Shown in pieces: positions 13,984 through 24,765 of a stretch of 64,000 nucleotides of DNA (positions within the stretch are counted from its first letter, which is position 1; the number at the start of each line of letters is the position of its first letter). The stretch spans positions 124,001 through 188,000 of the forward strand of contig NZ_BOOB01000017.1 in the NCBI RefSeq assembly GCF_016863015.1. Reading direction: 5' to 3'. The position numbers and the translations under genes were made by a program. The notes under the pieces were generated by a model. The model had not been told where the DNA came from. It worked only from the letters and a program-made list of their open reading frames with translations, and did no database searches. The DNA comes from Microbispora amethystogenes (GTDB lineage Bacteria; Actinomycetota; Actinomycetes; Streptosporangiales; Streptosporangiaceae).

Positions 13984-14952
13984 TTAGTGGTGGTGCCGGA
14001 TCACCTTGACGTAGTCGGTGGCCTCGGAACCCTTGAGACGCCGGGTGCCGTCGAAGCGCACGCCCCAGGTGCCCGACTGGTAGGCCCGCACCCGCGTGGC
14101 GAAGTCGCCGTCGCCGTCGGTCCTGATGGTGTCGACGTACCGCCACTTGCGGGAGCCCGCGGGCAGGAAGTAGACGCCGACCTCCTGGGAGCCCAGCCAG
14201 TGCCAGTCGTGCCAGTAGTCACGGCTGTCATAGCAGTTGTCGTCCCCGCCGCGGCGGCCGCTGTAGCCGTCCCAGCCGAAGTACCAGTCGGAGTAGCACT
14301 GCGCGACCTGCAGCTCACCCTTGAGGGTCAGCGCACGGCCCTTGCGGACCGGCTCGGGCGTGGCGTCGAAGCCGACGATGCGGGTCGCCTTCGGGCCCGA
14401 CGGACGCGGCGCGTGCCAGTCCGTGCGCTTGACCCTGAAGGAACGCTCCGCGGTCAGCGTCCGGCCGTCGAGGCCCTCGGCCTCGATCCGCACGCTGTAG
14501 ACGCCTTCCCGGTCGTGCCTGTCGAAGCTCCACGACTGCGAGAAGGTGTCGAAGGACGGGCCGTCGTGCGGGCCGCCCTTACGCTTGCCCCACCAGGGGC
14601 CGTCGTGGCCACCGTGGCCGCCGCCGTGACCATCACCGTGCCCGCGGGACCCGGACAGGGTGAAGGTGACCTTCCTGACGTCCTTGGTCCTGACCGAGGC
14701 GGAGACCGTGGCGGAGCCACGTCCGCTCACGACGACGACGTCGGGGTTGACGCTGAACCCGAGGATGCGCGCCTGGGGCACGTACGGGCGCCGGCCTTCC
14801 GGGGTCGGGGTGGGCGTGGGGGTCGGCGTCGGTGTGGCCGAGTCTGTGGGCGTCGGCGTTGATGTGACCGGGTCCGCGTACGCGGGCGCGGTCGCGAGCG
14901 CCGTGGCGCCCATGGCGATCACTGCCAGGGCGGTAGCAGCTCGTTTCACCAT
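13984..14952 (-). CDS. Secreted protein with His/Gly-rich segment, function unknown
   Basis: A 322-residue protein from ATG 14952 with GGAGAGGA upstream. Residues 1-26 are a clear signal peptide (MVKRAATALAVIAM ... APAYA). Then comes a Thr-Pro linker (TPTPTPTPTP) and a first beta-rich domain (ILGFSVNPDVVVVSG ... VTFTLSG). A His/Gly-rich stretch (GHGDGHGGGHGGHDG) could bind metal. A C-terminal domain ends GSRKWRYVDTIRTDGDGDFATRVRA. It has two Cys about 23 residues apart that may form a disulfide, and a terminal HHH. The C-terminal domain resembles that of the neighbouring gene, so they look like paralogues. I do not recognise the family; an Ig-like envelope or matrix protein is a guess. Confidence 0.8.
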   Translation of the reverse strand: MVKRAATALAVIAMGATALATAPAYADPVTSTPTPTDSATPTPTPTPTPTPEGRRPYVPQARILGFSVNPDVVVVSGRGSATVSASVRTKDVRKVTFTLSGSRGHGDGHGGGHGGHDGPWWGKRKGGPHDGPSFDTFSQSWSFDRHDREGVYSVRIEAEGLDGRTLTAERSFRVKRTDWHAPRPSGPKATRIVGFDATPEPVRKGRALTLKGELQVAQCYSDWYFGWDGYSGRRGGDDNCYDSRDYWHDWHWLGSQEVGVYFLPAGSRKWRYVDTIRTDGDGDFATRVRAYQSGTWGVRFDGTRRLKGSEATDYVKVIRHHH

Positions 14953-15085
14953 GAGGGTGTGTCCTCTCCCCGTGTTCACTCGCGCCCCCGGGTTGGGGCG
15001 CGCCAACGTCATAGACGTAAAAAGGAAAAGGAAAGTTGCCAGGTTTCTCAGAGTAAACTGTAACAAGTCTGTAACTGTCCCTTAT

Positions 15086-15113
15086 ATGCCACTTCTGTCC
15101 TTTATATGGCATT
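15086..15113. promoter_or_regulatory. AT-rich promoter region with inverted ATGCCA/TGGCAT
   Basis: The region just upstream of the secreted-protein gene is far more AT-rich than its surroundings. It contains TTATATGCC and TTTATATGGC, which form an ATGCCA...TGGCAT dyad. It is a plausible promoter/operator for the gene starting at 14952, although about 130 bases away. Confidence 0.3.
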
Positions 15114-15123
15114 CAAGGGTGGT

Positions 15124-16359
15124 TTATGCCTCTCGTTCCGAGCTGACGTCGGCGGCGTAGCGGGGCGAGCCCGCGTACTCGGCCCGCCAGGCGCCCTGGC
15201 CGTCCTCCCGCGTCCGGGCGCTGAACCAGCCGTCCCTCCGGGTGACCGCCTCGCCGACGGGCCGCCACTCGGACGACCCGCTGGGCCGGAAGGAGATCCT
15301 GACCCGCTGCCCGGGGAAGGGCCGGTAGTCGACCCGCCCGCCCGGGTCGACGCGCAGCAGCGTCCCGGTGACCCGGGTCTCGTCCCCGCCCCGGCCGCGT
15401 GCGACCTTGAGCCCCTCGATCTCGGTCGCCCGCCGCAGATGGAACACCGCCCGCGCGACGGCCGTACCGCCCCGGGCGTCCACGGCGGTCGCGGTGACCG
15501 TCCAGGGCCCGCTCGGATACCACCGCGACAGAGGCCGGTCGGGCAGGAAGCGCCACGTCTCCCATCCCCCTGCGCTGTCTCTCCCGGCAGCACTGTCTCT
15601 CCCGGCTGCGCTGTTTTCACCGGCTACGCCGTGCTCATCGGCGGTGCTGCCTCTCCCGGCGGTCCCGGCCCGAAGCGGCCCGGCGGCCTGTCCGTCTCTG
15701 GCCGCGCCGACGATGCCGGGCATCGCGGAAGCCAGGCCGCTCAACCCGGGCACCCCCGGAACCCCGGGCACCGTCGCGGGAAAGGCGCCGGGCACGCCAG
15801 GTCGTACGGGGAAGCGCGGACGCACGGCCGGGGACCTGGGCATGGGTTCGGGCCTCGAACGCGGCGATCCCTGCCAGAGACCACCCGGCCCGAGACCACC
15901 CGGCCCGAGACCACCCGGCCCGAGCACCGGGCCCGGCAAGGGACCCTGCTCATGACCCTGCTCATGACCCTGCACAGGACCCGGCAGCGGCACGGCGTCA
16001 CCGGACGGCGGCAGGGGGCCGTCGCCCGGCTCCCCTCCACCGTGCTCCCCTCCACCGTGCTCTCCCCCACCCGGGCCCTCACCACCGGATTCGTCACCAC
16101 CCGGTTCCCCGCCACCGGGTTCGTCACCACCGGCGGAGGGCGCGCGGCCGGGTTCGAGGACGACCGAGACGCGGTTCGCGCCGCGCGCCACCACGTCGAC
16201 GACCAGCCGCACCGATCCGGCCGGCCCGACGACGGGGTCGGCCGGCCGCACCACGACCGAGCGGATCGCCGTCTCACCGCCCGCTGGAGCCACCGGCGCG
16301 AGGGGTGACGCGGCGAGAGATGACGCGACAAGTGCGGGCACGAGGAAAGGCGTCGTCAT
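15124..16359 (-). CDS. Secreted Gly/Pro-rich protein, paralogue of the neighbour
   Basis: A 411-residue protein from ATG 16359 with a signal-like N terminus (MTTPFLVPALVASSLAASPL). Residues 25-75 form a beta-rich domain (IRSVVVRPADPVVGPAG). A long Gly/Pro/Glu-rich region (about 75-260) made of short repeats such as GGEHGGGE, GHEQ and LGPGG follows. The C-terminal domain contains GQRVRISFRPSGSSEWRPVG and RRDGWFSARTREDGQGAW, which aligns by eye with the end of the protein at 13984-14952. Both probably act outside the cell. No catalytic motif is seen. Confidence 0.75.
   Translation of the reverse strand: MTTPFLVPALVASSLAASPLAPVAPAGGETAIRSVVVRPADPVVGPAGSVRLVVDVVARGANRVSVVLEPGRAPSAGGDEPGGGEPGGDESGGEGPGGGEHGGGEHGGGEPGDGPLPPSGDAVPLPGPVQGHEQGHEQGPLPGPVLGPGGLGPGGLGPGGLWQGSPRSRPEPMPRSPAVRPRFPVRPGVPGAFPATVPGVPGVPGLSGLASAMPGIVGAARDGQAAGPLRAGTAGRGSTADEHGVAGENSAAGRDSAAGRDSAGGWETWRFLPDRPLSRWYPSGPWTVTATAVDARGGTAVARAVFHLRRATEIEGLKVARGRGGDETRVTGTLLRVDPGGRVDYRPFPGQRVRISFRPSGSSEWRPVGEAVTRRDGWFSARTREDGQGAWRAEYAGSPRYAADVSSEREA
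15879..15923 (-). repeat. 15-bp tandem repeat in the secreted-protein gene
   Basis: Three perfect copies of GACCACCCGGCCCGA encode LGPGG repeats on the minus strand. A shorter 12-base repeat, encoding GHEQ, follows at about 15947-15970. Confidence 0.9.
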
Positions 16360-16434
16360 GCCCCGAGACCGTACGCACGACCGGCGCGCGTCCCGCCCCC
16401 GACACTCTCCCCGGCCGGTAAAAGTTCCCCCGGC

Positions 16435-18294
16435 TCAGCCCTCCGCGTACAGTTCCTCGATCAGGTCGGCGTACCTGGCGTGCACGACGCGGCGCTTGAG
16501 CTTGAGGCTCGGGGTGAGCTCCTCGGTCTCGGCCGTCCACTCGACCGGCAGCAGCCGCCACCGCTTGACCTGCTGCACCCGGGCGAGCTTGCGGTTGGCG
16601 GCCTCCACCGCCGCCTCGATCTCCTTGAGCAGGTCCGGATGCCCGGCCAGGTCGGCGAGTGACTCGAAGGCGATGCCGCGGGCGCGCGCCCACTCGGGGG
16701 CGACCTCCCCGTCGAGGGTGAGGATCGCCACGGGGTACGGCCGTCCCTCGCCGTAGGCGAGTGCCTGCCCGATGAGCGGGTGCTCCTTGAGGTGGCCCTC
16801 GATGCCGGCCGGGGAGACGTTCTCCCCTCCGGAGGTGATGAACAACTCCTTCTTGCGGTCGACGATGCGGACGAACCCGTCCTCGTCGATCGACCCCACG
16901 TCGCCGGTGTGCAGCCAGCCGTCGGCGTCCAGCAGTTCGGCGGTCGCCTCGGGCAGGCCCAGGTAGCCCCGGGTGTTGAGCGGGCTGCGAGTGAGGATCT
17001 CGCCGTCCTCCGCCACCCGCACCTCCACGCCGGGCTCGGCCCGTCCCACCGTGCCGAGCCGGAAGACCTCCGGGCTGTTGACCGTGAAGGCGCCGGTCGT
17101 CTCGGTCATGCCGTAGACGTCGATCACCTTCAGGCCCAGACCGCCGAAGAAGCGCTGCACCTCCGGCGGCATCGGCGCGGCGGCGGTGGCGCACCAGCGG
17201 GCCCGGTCGAGCCCGATCAGGCCGCGGATCAGCGACAGCAGCGCGGCGTCCGCCCGCTCGTACGCCTCCCGCACCTCGGACGAGACCGTGTGGCCGTACT
17301 GCTGCCCCTCGATGTAGGCGAGCCCGGCGGCCATCGCGGCGCGGACGTTCTCCTGCTGGTCGGCGGGCTGGGAGGCCAGCAGCGCCTGCAGCCGGGCGGC
17401 CATCTTCTCCCAGACGCGGGGCACGCCGAAGAACAGCACCGGGCGCACCTGGCCCAGCGTCGTGGCGAGCGCGTTCAGGTCCGTGCAGAAGTACACGTGG
17501 TTGACCTTGAACAACGGCAGGTACAGGCTGAGCGCCCGCTCGGCGATGTGGGCGTAGGTGAGATAGGAGATCTGAGTCCCCTGCTCGGGCAGGTCGATCA
17601 TCCGCTGCGTCGCCGCGATCTCGAAGAGCACGTTCGCGTGGGTGAGCGGGACGCCCTTGGGCATGCCGGTCGTGCCCGAGGTGTACAGCACGCTGAGGAC
17701 GTCGTCCGGGGCCACCTCCCGCGAGCGCCGCTCGACCGCCTCCGGGTCGGCGGCGTACGCCCGCGCGCCGATCGTCAGGAAGTCGTCCCAGCTCATGAAG
17801 CGGTCGTCGCCCTCTGGGGCGCCCTCCAGCATGATGATCCTGGTCAGCCCGGGCAGCTCACCGAACACGGGCGCCCAGCGGGCCAGGTCGCCGGGGCCGC
17901 CGAGCACCGCGATGCGCGCCCCGACGTCCCGGGCGACGTACGCGACCTGCTCGGGGGCGAAGGTCGCGTAGATGGAGCAGGAGACGGCGCCCGCGTGGAC
18001 GGCGCCGAGGTCGGCCAGCACGTGCTCGCTCCGGTTGACCAGCATCAGCGCGACCGCCTCACCCGGCCGCAGGCCGAGCGCGGCGTAGCCGGCGGCGATC
18101 TCCAGCACGCGCCGCCGCGCCTCGGCGTACGTCAGCGTGCGCCAGCCGCCGGCTGCGTCGGAATCGGAGGGGGCGGGATCGGAGTAGGCGGGCACGTCCG
18201 GGTGCTCCTGCGCGGCCCATCTGAGCTGTTCGCAGAGGGTCCTGCCCGCGATTTCGCGTTCGATCGCGGCCCGCTCCTCGAGAACACCGGCCAT
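16435..18294 (-). CDS. Long-chain acyl-CoA synthetase (AMP-binding, FadD15-like)
   Basis: A 619-residue adenylate-forming enzyme that activates long-chain fatty acids to acyl-CoA. The ATP loop is LYTSGTTGMPKGVPLTH (around residue 190). The A5 motif is YGMTETTG, the A7 motif is HTGDVGSIDEDGFVRIVDR and the hinge/A8 is KKELFITSGGENVSP. ATG 18294 is chosen because GGGAGG lies four bases upstream and the protein then begins with the family's usual AIEREIAGRTLCEQL region; longer starts add 22 residues. It is divergent from the POT transporter. It could supply acyl-CoA starters for the type III PKS, but the genes are not linked. Confidence 0.92.
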   Translation of the reverse strand: MAGVLEERAAIEREIAGRTLCEQLRWAAQEHPDVPAYSDPAPSDSDAAGGWRTLTYAEARRRVLEIAAGYAALGLRPGEAVALMLVNRSEHVLADLGAVHAGAVSCSIYATFAPEQVAYVARDVGARIAVLGGPGDLARWAPVFGELPGLTRIIMLEGAPEGDDRFMSWDDFLTIGARAYAADPEAVERRSREVAPDDVLSVLYTSGTTGMPKGVPLTHANVLFEIAATQRMIDLPEQGTQISYLTYAHIAERALSLYLPLFKVNHVYFCTDLNALATTLGQVRPVLFFGVPRVWEKMAARLQALLASQPADQQENVRAAMAAGLAYIEGQQYGHTVSSEVREAYERADAALLSLIRGLIGLDRARWCATAAAPMPPEVQRFFGGLGLKVIDVYGMTETTGAFTVNSPEVFRLGTVGRAEPGVEVRVAEDGEILTRSPLNTRGYLGLPEATAELLDADGWLHTGDVGSIDEDGFVRIVDRKKELFITSGGENVSPAGIEGHLKEHPLIGQALAYGEGRPYPVAILTLDGEVAPEWARARGIAFESLADLAGHPDLLKEIEAAVEAANRKLARVQQVKRWRLLPVEWTAETEELTPSLKLKRRVVHARYADLIEELYAEG

Positions 18295-18462
18295 CGTGCC
18301 TCCCACCGGGTATGTCGCACGCGTGGCCTGCATCGCATCACAGCGGATCACCGAGGACAAGACTCCGCGGGCGGGGAGCGCACGAAAGCGTCATCTCAAA
18401 CGGACAAACAGGACATAAAGGCATATAAAGTTGCTGAGATGATGCGTGATCGGGGGGTACGC

Positions 18463-19968
<1,506 letters not shown>

Positions 19969-20129
19969 CCACTTCGACTGGAACCCCGTCAGCCGAAGCC
20001 GGGTCAGGACGCTGATAGGGGACTATCGCGCCGCGACCAGACAGGCCGGGCCCCTACGGACCCTGGCTTCCGGACCGGCCCAGCCCGGCCCGCACCGTAC
20101 GCAGAATCCGGCCCTGCCGGCGTCCGCCT

Positions 20130-23039
20130 CTACACCCGCAATCGGGTGGTTCGGGGGTTGCGGTAGGTGAAGGCCCAGCGGTCGTCTCCGATCTTGCGGC
20201 GGGTGTAGCGAGTGGGGTGGCGGTAGCGGTCGCGGTTGTGGAACTGGCAGGCCGGTCCGAGCAGCTTGAGGTCGGTCAGTCCGCCGCGGCTCCAGTCGTC
20301 GGCGTGGTCGATCTGGCACAGGGTGGCGGGCAGCGGGCAGCCGTCGACCCAGCAGGTGGCATACCGGGCGAAGACCGCCCGGCGCTGGGCCGGGGTGGCC
20401 AGGCGGACCTTGCGGCCCATGTCCAGCACCTGCCCAGCGGCGTCCATGACGATCCTCACCAAAGTGCTGGTGCGAGCCAGCCGGTGCACGCTGGAGACGG
20501 GCAGCAGATGCCCGGTCGCCAGGATCAGCCCCGGCAACCCCCGCAACCACACCCCCGGCGGACCATTCACCCCCACCCCAGGCCGAGCGTGGGCTCCTGG
20601 CCAGGCACCGCCGCCACGTTCCGCACCCGGCGGAGCGTCGGCTCCCACCCCCGTCCAGGCCTCACCGCCCAGCCAGGCACTGCCACAACCCAGCCGGGCG
20701 TCACCTCCCAGCCAGGCACCGCCACCATATTCTGAACCCGGCGGCGCGTCGGCTCCCGCTTCCGACCAGGTGTCACCTCCCGGCCAGGGCTCACCCGGCC
20801 AGGCACCGCCGCCATGTTCCGCACCCGGCGGAGCGTCGGCTCCCACCCCCGGCCTCCCGCGCGGCGCCGCACCCGGCGCGGAGGAATGCCGGTAGTCCAC
20901 CGCCTCACAGTCAGGACAGCCGCCACCGCAGCGGTCCTCACCGGGCAAGCCGGGAGCACGGCACTCACTCGGGCGGTCTCCGTTAGGGCAACTGTGAGCA
21001 CGGCGGTCCCCGGGACAGTCCCCGCTGGGGCCGCCCTCGCTGGGCCTGTCCTCGGTGTGGGGGCCAGGCGCGTCGTCACGCTCGGGTGAGGGATCAGGGG
21101 CAGGCGCCTGCTGCGCACATGTGCGCCGCGAATCCCTCGCTCGGTGTCTCCGCGTGTCTGTCTCGTCGGCGCGGCCCTGCCAGGTGTCACTAACCTCACC
21201 AACCCCGCCACGGTCGGCGGGGTCCACGGTGCCGACGGGGTCGGCGGAGTCGGCGGGGTCGGCCGAGTGGGAGCGCGGCCCGGCGGGGTCCAGGCCGCCC
21301 GTGGCCGAGCACCCCTGAGCGGAACGCTCGCCGCCACGGGTGGGAGCATCCTTGACAGGGTCTTGGCCGACGGGTGCCTCAGCCCACTGCTCATCGCTCC
21401 GCATCGGTGCATCGCTCTCGGACCGGTCACTGTCGCACTGGGATATGTCGCTCTCGCAGCGCACCCTGTCACGCCCTGGCACATCATCAGCGCGGGGTTC
21501 GCCGCCGGGAGCAGCCGCGGAGTGCTCAGGGCCCGGGCGCTCGTCGTCGGGGTCGGCGGGCTGGTCTGTTGAGGGATCCGTGCCTGCGGGGTCGTCTGCT
21601 AGATCGTCTGTGGGGTCCGTGCCTGCGGGTTCGGTGCTCGCGGGTTCGGTGCCTGGGGAGTCGGTTGTGGGATCGTCTGTGGGGTCCGTGCCTGCGGGTT
21701 CGGTGCCTGGGGAGTCGGTTGCGGGATCAGCTGTGGGGTCGTCGGGGAGGGATTCGGCGTTGACCAGTACCAGAAGCTCGGTCGCGATCTTGTTCTCCAG
21801 GAACGCGATCAGCGCGTCGGCGTTCCGCACACTCAGCGTGCGGTCATCACCCTCGGCCTTGGGCTTGGCGTAGACGTCCAGCAACTGCTGCAGCCGCGCG
21901 GCGGCCTCCACCGGCAGGTAGAACTCCCCCTCCACACCACCGCTCCTACGTCGGCGCACCCTCAAGAACCGGCGGTCGAAGTCCGCCTGTTCGTCCTTCT
22001 CATGCCCGTCGGGGTCCAGCACCGCGCGCAGATACCGCCCCGCCTTGGCCACCTCCGCCGCACCCGCCGACCGCGCCAGCTCCAGCAGGATCCCTTCGGC
22101 GGTGGCGGCCTGGTCGTCGGTCAGCCCGGCGGTGGCCGTGCAGATCGCCTCCACGACCCCCTCGGGCAAGCCGCCCTCCGCGAACAGGCGACGCACCTCG
22201 TGCAGGCGGTGCAATTCCATGCTCATCGTCAGCAACCGGCCGGCTCCCGCAGGCGTCATCCCCCCGGCGCTACGCAACCACAACTTGGTGGACGCATGCC
22301 CATGGCCCTTCGCCTCGCCGGCCCGATGGACGCGGCCGACTCGGGCCGCCAGCGCCGAGGTGATCCGGTCGCGCGCCGACAGCAACTCCCCGGCCTCGGC
22401 CAGGCACATCTCCGCCGCCTCGGGCACCGGCACCAGCGCCACCACCCGCGCCGCCTCAGCAACCGCAGCCACCGCCACCCACGACGACGACCCCGCGCCA
22501 CACGCACCAGGAGAAGCACCACCGGAAGCACCACCGAAGGCACCAGCAGAAGCAGCACCGGCGGCGCCACCAGGGACGCCACAGGAAGCGCCACCGGTAT
22601 CCCCTTCAGGGCCCTCATCCCGATTCTGGCCCGCAGCGTCGCGGGCAGTGTCAGAGGCGCTACCGGACGCACCGTCGGAAGCGGTGCCGAAAGCATCAGC
22701 AGGGCCACCGCTGCCGGCGCGCCTGATGCCGCCAGGAGAGACACCGTCAGGAGAGACACGGCTCGCGGTCCCGTTTCCGCTGTATTCAGCACCGGGGACA
22801 TTGCCGCGACGAGTATTGGATGGACGGGCAGAGTCGGGCGATTCCGTCGATTCTGCCGAGTCGTTGAACCGGCTCGCGCACTTTCGTGTCGCAGGGTCGA
22901 CAATCGGCACATATGCGCGGGCGAGCGAATCTTCGGCGGACCACAGGGGCGAGCGGGCGATGAGCTGCTCCCACCAGCCGTCCGTACCAGTATCGTTCGA
23001 ACGAGTGAGGCACTCAGGATCAGCGTCGAACAGATCCAT
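20130..23039 (-). CDS. DUF222 and HNH endonuclease protein (13E12-like) with large low-complexity insert
   Basis: A 969-residue protein. ATG 23039 has AGGGAGG four bases upstream. Residues about 165-420 form the DUF222 helical domain (AGELLSARDRITSALAARVG ... FDRRFLRVRRRRSGGVEGEF). A C-terminal HNH nuclease domain contains CWVDGCPLPATLCQIDHADDW and LLGPACQFHNRDRY (Cys pair, DH, HN). Between them lie roughly 400 residues of Asp/Pro/Thr/Gly/Glu-rich repeats. Family members are normally 400-550 residues, so this one is about twice the usual length. Such genes are multicopy in actinomycetes; their biological role is unclear. The 160 bases before it (19969-20129) show nothing recognisable. Confidence 0.88.
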   Translation of the reverse strand: MDLFDADPECLTRSNDTGTDGWWEQLIARSPLWSAEDSLARAYVPIVDPATRKCASRFNDSAESTESPDSARPSNTRRGNVPGAEYSGNGTASRVSPDGVSPGGIRRAGSGGPADAFGTASDGASGSASDTARDAAGQNRDEGPEGDTGGASCGVPGGAAGAASAGAFGGASGGASPGACGAGSSSWVAVAAVAEAARVVALVPVPEAAEMCLAEAGELLSARDRITSALAARVGRVHRAGEAKGHGHASTKLWLRSAGGMTPAGAGRLLTMSMELHRLHEVRRLFAEGGLPEGVVEAICTATAGLTDDQAATAEGILLELARSAGAAEVAKAGRYLRAVLDPDGHEKDEQADFDRRFLRVRRRRSGGVEGEFYLPVEAAARLQQLLDVYAKPKAEGDDRTLSVRNADALIAFLENKIATELLVLVNAESLPDDPTADPATDSPGTEPAGTDPTDDPTTDSPGTEPASTEPAGTDPTDDLADDPAGTDPSTDQPADPDDERPGPEHSAAAPGGEPRADDVPGRDRVRCESDISQCDSDRSESDAPMRSDEQWAEAPVGQDPVKDAPTRGGERSAQGCSATGGLDPAGPRSHSADPADSADPVGTVDPADRGGVGEVSDTWQGRADETDTRRHRARDSRRTCAQQAPAPDPSPERDDAPGPHTEDRPSEGGPSGDCPGDRRAHSCPNGDRPSECRAPGLPGEDRCGGGCPDCEAVDYRHSSAPGAAPRGRPGVGADAPPGAEHGGGAWPGEPWPGGDTWSEAGADAPPGSEYGGGAWLGGDARLGCGSAWLGGEAWTGVGADAPPGAERGGGAWPGAHARPGVGVNGPPGVWLRGLPGLILATGHLLPVSSVHRLARTSTLVRIVMDAAGQVLDMGRKVRLATPAQRRAVFARYATCWVDGCPLPATLCQIDHADDWSRGGLTDLKLLGPACQFHNRDRYRHPTRYTRRKIGDDRWAFTYRNPRTTRLRV
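21575..21735 (-). repeat. Degenerate tandem repeats in the HNH gene insert
   Basis: Imperfect repeats built from GTGCCTGCGGGTTCGGTG-like and GGGGAGTCGGTT-like blocks encode TDPTDDPTTDSPGTEPA-type peptide repeats on the minus strand. Further Gly/Ala/Pro repeats (GADAPPGAE) lie at about 20570-20850. Confidence 0.8.
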
Positions 23040-23042
23040 CAC

Positions 23043-23207
23043 ACCTCCCTGCTAGATTCGAAATCCTGTATTAATTCTTCCACATCGGCCGCTCAAGAAC
23101 AGCCCCGCGCGACGATTAGGTTGGAGCCACAGACTGATTCCCAATTGTCGAATATGCGGCTCTGTCGATCGATTGTCGATCTATCTCTGAATAGTCAGCC
23201 AGAACAG
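23043..23207. other. AT-rich intergenic region with a GATCGA/TCGATC dyad
   Basis: These 165 bases between the HNH and MocR genes are markedly less GC-rich than the rest of the window. They contain the perfect dyad GATCGA-N3-TCGATC (23167-23181). They should hold the HNH gene promoter. No ORF or RNA is evident. Confidence 0.5.
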
Positions 23208-24701
23208 CTACAGCGTCGGCGTGAGCGGCTCCCGGGATTGGTAGCCCGATCGGAAGCCGGCCAGAGAGCCTCCTGGGAAGGCCGCGCCGGAGACCCCGTG
23301 CGAGGCGGCAGATGAGGCAGCCGGGGAGGCGCCGAGGCGGCGTACCGCATCCTCCAGCACCGCCGGAGGCTGGGTGAACGCCAGCCGCACGTATCGCTCC
23401 AGCGTGCCGTCCACGCCGAACCACGGCCCCGGGGCCAGCCGTACGCCCCGGGCGGCGGCGGCCTCGGCGACCGCGCTCGCCACCGGCGTGTCGAGCCGTA
23501 CCCAGAGCGACCCGCCGCCGGGCGGCGGGGTGAAGGCCCATCCAGGTAGTTGCTCGCGCAGGAACTCGATGAGCGCGGCGAGCGAGGCGCCGAGCGTGCG
23601 GCGGCGCTCGGCCCGCGCCTCCTCGATGCGCTCGAACAGGCACGCCACCACGAGCTGGTCGAATACGGCGCTCGCGATGTCCACGGCGGCACGCAGCAGG
23701 GCCAGACGCCGCACCATCGCCGCGGTCGTCCGGATCCAGCCGACCCGCAGGCCGCCCCACCACAGCTTCGACGCCGATCCCACGCTGATCACCCGTCCGT
23801 CGGTGTCGAACGCGGCCAGCGGCGTCGCGCGTACGGCGGGGTCCAGCGCCATCTCGGCCCAGACCTCGTCGGCGATGAGCGTCGTGCCGTGACGCCGGGC
23901 GGCCCCGACCAGCGCGGCGCGGCCGGCGTCGTCCATCAGGTGCCCTGTGGGGTTCTGGAAGTCGGGGATGACGTAGGCGAGGCGGGCCGCCGACTGGCGC
24001 ATCGCGCCGCTCACCAGGTCGAGGTGCCAGCCGTCCTCCTGGACGCCCACCGGCACCAGTCGTGCCGACCGCAGGCGGGCCGCGTCGATCGCGTGCGGGT
24101 ACGTCGGCGATTCGACCAGCACGGGGTCCCCCGGCCCCGCGAGCAGGGACATGACCAGGTGGACGGCCTGCTGCGCCCCGCCCGTCACGAGGATCTGCTC
24201 GGGCCGGGTGGGCAGCCCCCGCTCGCCGTACCGGCGGGCGATCGCCTCCCGCAGCGGCGTGAGCCCGAGCGGGTGGTAGCCCGTGCCCAGCGCGTACCGG
24301 TGGTAGACCCGCCCCGCCTCCTCCACGGCCTCGCCGAGGAGGCCGGTCGCGGGCGGGGCGGCGGCGTGCAGCGGCAGCAGCCCGTCCTCGTCGGAGGCGA
24401 GCCACGGGTTGTCGGCGCCCAGCGCGCCGGGGTCCGGCAGGGCGGTGCGGCTTCCCGACCCCTGCCTGCTCTCCAGGTAGCCCTGCTCGCGCAACCGGTC
24501 GTACGCCGTGGTCACGGTGGTGCGGCTGACCCCGAGCGACTCGGCCAGGTGTCGTTCGGGCGGCACGCGCACCCCCACGGCGAGCCTCCCGTCGAGGATC
24601 AGGCCGCGTACGGCGTGCGCGAGCGCCCGGTAGTACGGACGCGCGCCGGGCGGCACCCGGACGAGCCTGGCGAGCTGAGGAGCGCTGACATACCGGTCCA
24701 T
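23208..24701 (-). CDS. MocR-type GntR regulator with aminotransferase-like domain
   Basis: A 497-residue fusion. Residues 20-90 are a GntR winged helix (ALAHAVRGLILDGRLAVGVRVPP ... VSRTTVTTAYDRLREQGYLESRQGSG). A short linker is followed by a fold-type I PLP domain with the Schiff-base Lys in VGSASKLWWGGLRVG and the pocket DFQNPTG. MocR proteins use PLP or an aminated ligand as effector. ATG 24701 begins MDRYVSAPQ; a TTG at 24710 is also in frame. It is divergent from a YczE-like membrane protein, a pairing that recurs in actinomycetes and bacilli, so it probably controls that gene and itself. Confidence 0.9.
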   Translation of the reverse strand: MDRYVSAPQLARLVRVPPGARPYYRALAHAVRGLILDGRLAVGVRVPPERHLAESLGVSRTTVTTAYDRLREQGYLESRQGSGSRTALPDPGALGADNPWLASDEDGLLPLHAAAPPATGLLGEAVEEAGRVYHRYALGTGYHPLGLTPLREAIARRYGERGLPTRPEQILVTGGAQQAVHLVMSLLAGPGDPVLVESPTYPHAIDAARLRSARLVPVGVQEDGWHLDLVSGAMRQSAARLAYVIPDFQNPTGHLMDDAGRAALVGAARRHGTTLIADEVWAEMALDPAVRATPLAAFDTDGRVISVGSASKLWWGGLRVGWIRTTAAMVRRLALLRAAVDIASAVFDQLVVACLFERIEEARAERRRTLGASLAALIEFLREQLPGWAFTPPPGGGSLWVRLDTPVASAVAEAAAARGVRLAPGPWFGVDGTLERYVRLAFTQPPAVLEDAVRRLGASPAASSAASHGVSGAAFPGGSLAGFRSGYQSREPLTPTL

Positions 24702-24718
24702 GCGGACCAATTTCGCTG

Positions 24719-24747
24719 ATTGGCCCTTTTATGGCAAGCCATTGGCC
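24719..24747 (+). promoter_or_regulatory. Direct repeat ATTGGCC, probable MocR operator
   Basis: ATTGGCC occurs at 24719-24725 and 24741-24747, 22 bases apart (two helical turns), inside the 64-base gap between the divergent MocR and YczE-like genes. A third weaker CCATTGA follows. MocR regulators are known to bind direct repeats, so this is a good operator candidate. Confidence 0.55.
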
Positions 24748-24765
24748 TGCACCATTGAGCCCACT

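Noticed and set aside
20217-22912. Several plus-strand frames across the HNH gene insert
   Set aside because: They arise from GC-rich repeats; the minus frame has DUF222 and HNH domains and a proper ribosome site.
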